Source: Cyclobacteriaceae bacterium (lineage in GTDB: Bacteria > Bacteroidota > Bacteroidia > Cytophagales > Cyclobacteriaceae). From it: a DNA stretch of 64,000 nucleotides. Under the pieces are notes generated by a model. It was not told where the DNA came from. It saw only the letters and a list, made by a program, of their open reading frames with translations, and ran no database searches. The position numbers and the translations under genes are program-made. Shown in pieces: positions 63,801 through 64,000 of this stretch. Within the stretch, counting starts at the first letter, position 1; each line of letters opens with the position of its first letter. The stretch spans positions 62,001 through 126,000 of the forward strand of contig JANQKF010000020.1 in the NCBI GenBank assembly GCA_028281285.1. The letters are read 5' to 3'.

Positions 63801-64000
63801 TAGTCACGACACTTTCACAAATAAGTGACCCCACAGATGAACAAGGTAGGACCAAAACACATGATGATCCGATAGGCCTGACCCTGGACTCCCAAGACAA
63901 CCTCTATGTCATCGATCAGGAAGACGAAACCATTAAAAAAATTACTCCAGAAGGAGAGGTCTCTACCTATGTGAGCTATAAAACCATAGAAGACATAGAT
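57839..64000 (+). CDS. Giant secreted NHL-propeller/Ig-like protein, 3' end outside window
   Basis: An uninterrupted frame of 2054 codons runs to the window end, with ATG at 57839 (alternative ATG 57851). A signal peptide (LLFLFTLFFAFGF) is followed by: an N-terminal domain of unknown family (about 28-270, GDVAIIGLSGRDEDEF); four Ig-like (He_PIG-type) units split by NHL propellers (units from about residue 283, 815, 1306 and 1937); SwmB-like Ig domains with FxVxFxExxxxxxxxDF (about 708-814, 1717-1823, 1826-1937); and one cadherin-like domain (about 1207-1305). Each complete propeller has six NHL blades (GNLYVADSxNHxIRK type). A T9SS C-terminal signal would lie outside the window. Probably an adhesin or surface binding protein; inference. 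Confidence 0.9.
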   Translation, partial: MNTIMTFKNGSSLKRLLFLFTLFFAFGFTAKRIDLVEPSKQAGTATLSAGDVAIIGLSGRDEDEFSWAPFVDLEAGEVVYFTSASYFNGEFKKSGSFLLKYTTPAEGLRAGTVMTVFDDCKISGEDCDREGDYTIVKNTMFGSRSDATVRTSGDRIFIFQSTDVEDGDFGKTHLVPIFAVTAHDDEWKTISELKGTHLFPGLTDGVNAVAVGSSSFTSPARTNVRYRGTAIGSRDVWLANVANAANWEDNSNTVYSTWTRHGVFQNFIDPDNPVADNKEDSPSAPTVTSTPITNILETEFYQYLLDAVDAEGEAFEFIGREIPDWLNFGPGDEPQVSTFLTRKQLEGSKTNPDSREPKLIAADKHGNIYMADVGHHVIRKISPDQKVITFAGSGDNKYENGKGIEASFVDMQGIAVGPDGYIYVSEAGKGDDGKISHRIRKISPEAEVTNFVGREFTGDMDFHIGTSATFDTPMGLAFDSKGNLYVADSKNHNLRKVTPDGVVTTFAGIGEDPPLTRESGIVDGFASIEYLAVDSKDNIYVTSRAENRVLKVNQEGIIEIFSGAAGKGDTEDIDGTEQFIKYDEPLGIAIDRDDNVFITDMNMKVKRIGPGGKTVRHIAGNGDWEVKDGVGKEAAFQTPFSLAFDASGNLLVAESRGHNLRRLSGAALTGDPLGQVGVHDVSIEVKDAQGNSRYHDFQITVEDATPPVVLNILRQDPEEEQLTGSEATFRVVFDDEVINVDQTDFSIKADGAEGAINSVTAVDTKTYDVKITGVKFKLLLDLELNSSSDIENIAGLKIEEFHISETEETYIGPNSAPAFSTDPVTDAENDEKYKYQIGVSDLDKERVGVFGVTIPDWLELEVSFGNTEVSGLPTKLFGVGIASDGTVYTGSVNNDFAGVKKVLSDGTSEDFVGSVPGFEIGTGAAAQFEGVDDIVVDKDGNLFIADAENRSIRKVDTSGSVTTLIGDGPGNGPPTLKDGSLAEANIKQAYGLVLNDEGDLFFTDAGFYKVRKISADGQVTTLVGNSSGFSDGLGNEVRFGHLRGITMDSQGNLYVVDQGNHSIRKIAPDGAVTTLAGNGSKGATNGKGENARFNSPTGITIDKGGNLYVTDTGNGKIRKVTLDGIVTDFELSGINLDAPERIAMTPNGVFYITDSGLQKLAPSSFTLTGTPSNLAGGISVELVAVDGSGASTTQSFTILIPDGDPPVFTSDKTEIVEENITGIVHTVVAEDLATLTYALGTTKDESLFSIDQNTGEVSFLEAPDFEKPTDANANNVYEIEVIADDATFQVSQVVLIKVGNLNDPPGFTSTPITEIKESQLYNYEPTAQDDDNSVLIYSSITLPNWLSFEKKLDTEVATHAGSGVAGKNNAGLENASFDHPYDLEFDVNGDLIVVDRENHMIRKIGTTSASTLAGNGIAGLKNDNGIQAQFNEPSGITVSSNGTIYIADAGNHVIRSISTSGDVKTYSGTGESGYEEGARQLSKYNEPAGLAFWGSDLYVADKQNHVIRKVTTSGSSTYAGTGTAGFMDGESGSALFNLPTDIEFDSKGNLYVVDSGNKRIRKISTSGQVTTVVGSDLIGHTDGTEGVLDSPLGITIDDDDNLFFTESDTHIVRRLSSDGVLSAWAGKGGSGVTDGESDVATFNTPRGLAVDDSGVLFVADELNHKIRKITSSEGDYQLIGDPIGQIGEHMVKLTASDGRITTEQEFIIKVIDGVLPKLVSVKRHSPTTEKLTNGIATFQVIFNEDMDDIEANDFILKNENSGQVTSVEKISSTTFNVIIGGIGDNTIVELDFHPDHDISDISGNTLNRLLEATNGPNESFIGPDPLTIVSILRHDPTDQQLVGDQDEVVFKVKFSEEVQGIALSDFEVKAGGASGTVTAINQPSPPIEFEITVSNVAGGKPLDLDIIATNGIKDNDGNALSSTDPDDEQTYIGVNIAPEITSTNVINVYRGETIDYDVKISDLEDDNFELTIENIPDWLTSEAQFEYLVTTLSQISDPTDEQGRTKTHDDPIGLTLDSQDNLYVIDQEDETIKKITPEGEVSTYVSYKTIEDID
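58685..59959 (+). repeat. Split Ig-like domain with inserted NHL propeller, unit 1
   Basis: The first Ig half ends at IPDWLNF (about residue 322). A ~330-residue insert of six NHL blades follows, opened by QVSTF (residue 335), which looks like the closing outer strand. The Ig domain resumes at LTGDP (residue 668) and ends in DFQITVEDATPP. Confidence 0.75.
60281..61456 (+). repeat. Split Ig-like domain with inserted NHL propeller, unit 2
   Basis: First half ends at IPDWLEL (about residue 854). Six NHL-like blades follow, the first and last more divergent. The Ig domain resumes at LTGTP (residue 1167) and ends in SFTILIPDGDPP. Confidence 0.75.
61754..62977 (+). repeat. Split Ig-like domain with inserted NHL propeller, unit 3
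   Basis: First half ends at LPNWLSF (residue 1342). VATHAGSGVAG follows as a propeller outer strand, then six NHL blades. The Ig domain resumes at LIGDP (residue 1678) and ends in EFIIKVIDG. Confidence 0.75.
63647..64000 (+). repeat. Split Ig-like domain with inserted NHL propeller, unit 4 (cut by window end)
   Basis: First half ends at IPDWLTS (about residue 1975). An outer-strand-like YLVTTL and then a first NHL blade (DNLYVIDQEDETIKKI) follow before the window ends. Confidence 0.65.

Noticed and set aside
1-64000. tRNA, rRNA, CRISPR arrays, insertion sequences, prophage
   Set aside because: I looked for conserved tRNA/rRNA segments, regularly spaced repeats and transposase or integrase motifs and saw none by eye.

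Overview
The window is a chromosomal segment of a Bacteroidota bacterium, most likely an order Cytophagales-type gliding or marine lineage. The evidence is a menaquinone (men) locus, Bacteroidota-specific families (Porin_10, DUF3078, DUF4835/PorD of the type IX secretion system, the Rpb6-like omega subunit, a hybrid two-component regulator with an AraC output domain), TAnnTTTG-type -7 boxes near several starts, and moderate to low GC. I saw no rRNA, tRNA, CRISPR array, transposase, integrase or phage gene. Most of the window is core genome with tight gene packing.

Layout. 1-5 kb: menaquinone genes menI-menF-menD on the minus strand, then an oppositely oriented envelope gene, then menE running off the left edge. 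5-10 kb: histidine phosphatase, a Nif3/zinc-ribbon/TPR operon, and lpxK. 10-19 kb: Porin_10, DUF3078, miaE, an unassigned envelope protein, an ABC permease, rsmG, an ECF sigma factor and a GT2 glycosyltransferase. 19-23.5 kb: tgt-lptG-DMT transporter operon and an M24 peptidase. 23.5-33.7 kb: a long minus-strand run bamD-rpoZ-coaBC-porD-recN-amidohydrolase-porin, then fabI, ispE and an M23 peptidase. 33.8-38.9 kb: an OstA/LptA-like protein, tilS, a cyclic-nucleotide-binding protein, mdh and a MORN-repeat protein. 39.3-43.8 kb: a tandem pair of PD40/OmpA proteins resembling the T9SS protein PorE. 43.9-50 kb: a large membrane-anchored protein, an MscS channel, a Cys/Met-metabolism PLP enzyme and a small anchored acidic protein. 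50.2-64 kb: a VPS10/Asp-box protein, an HTCS regulator, and, divergent from it, a giant secreted protein that runs past the right edge.

Common themes are envelope biogenesis (lpxK, lptG, OstA-like, bamD, porins), type IX secretion (porD, PorE-like pair, a giant probable T9SS cargo), tRNA modification (tgt, miaE, tilS) and respiration/central metabolism (men genes, mdh, fabI, ispE, coaBC).

The most unusual item is the giant protein at 57839->64000. In at least three complete units, and a fourth cut by the window end, a six-bladed NHL propeller appears to be inserted inside an Ig-like (He_PIG-type) domain, between its PDWL strand and its L(T/I)G(T/D)P strand. The divergent HTCS regulator and a 22-bp-spaced direct repeat in the shared intergenic region suggest a dedicated regulator-adhesin pair. 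That last link is inference.
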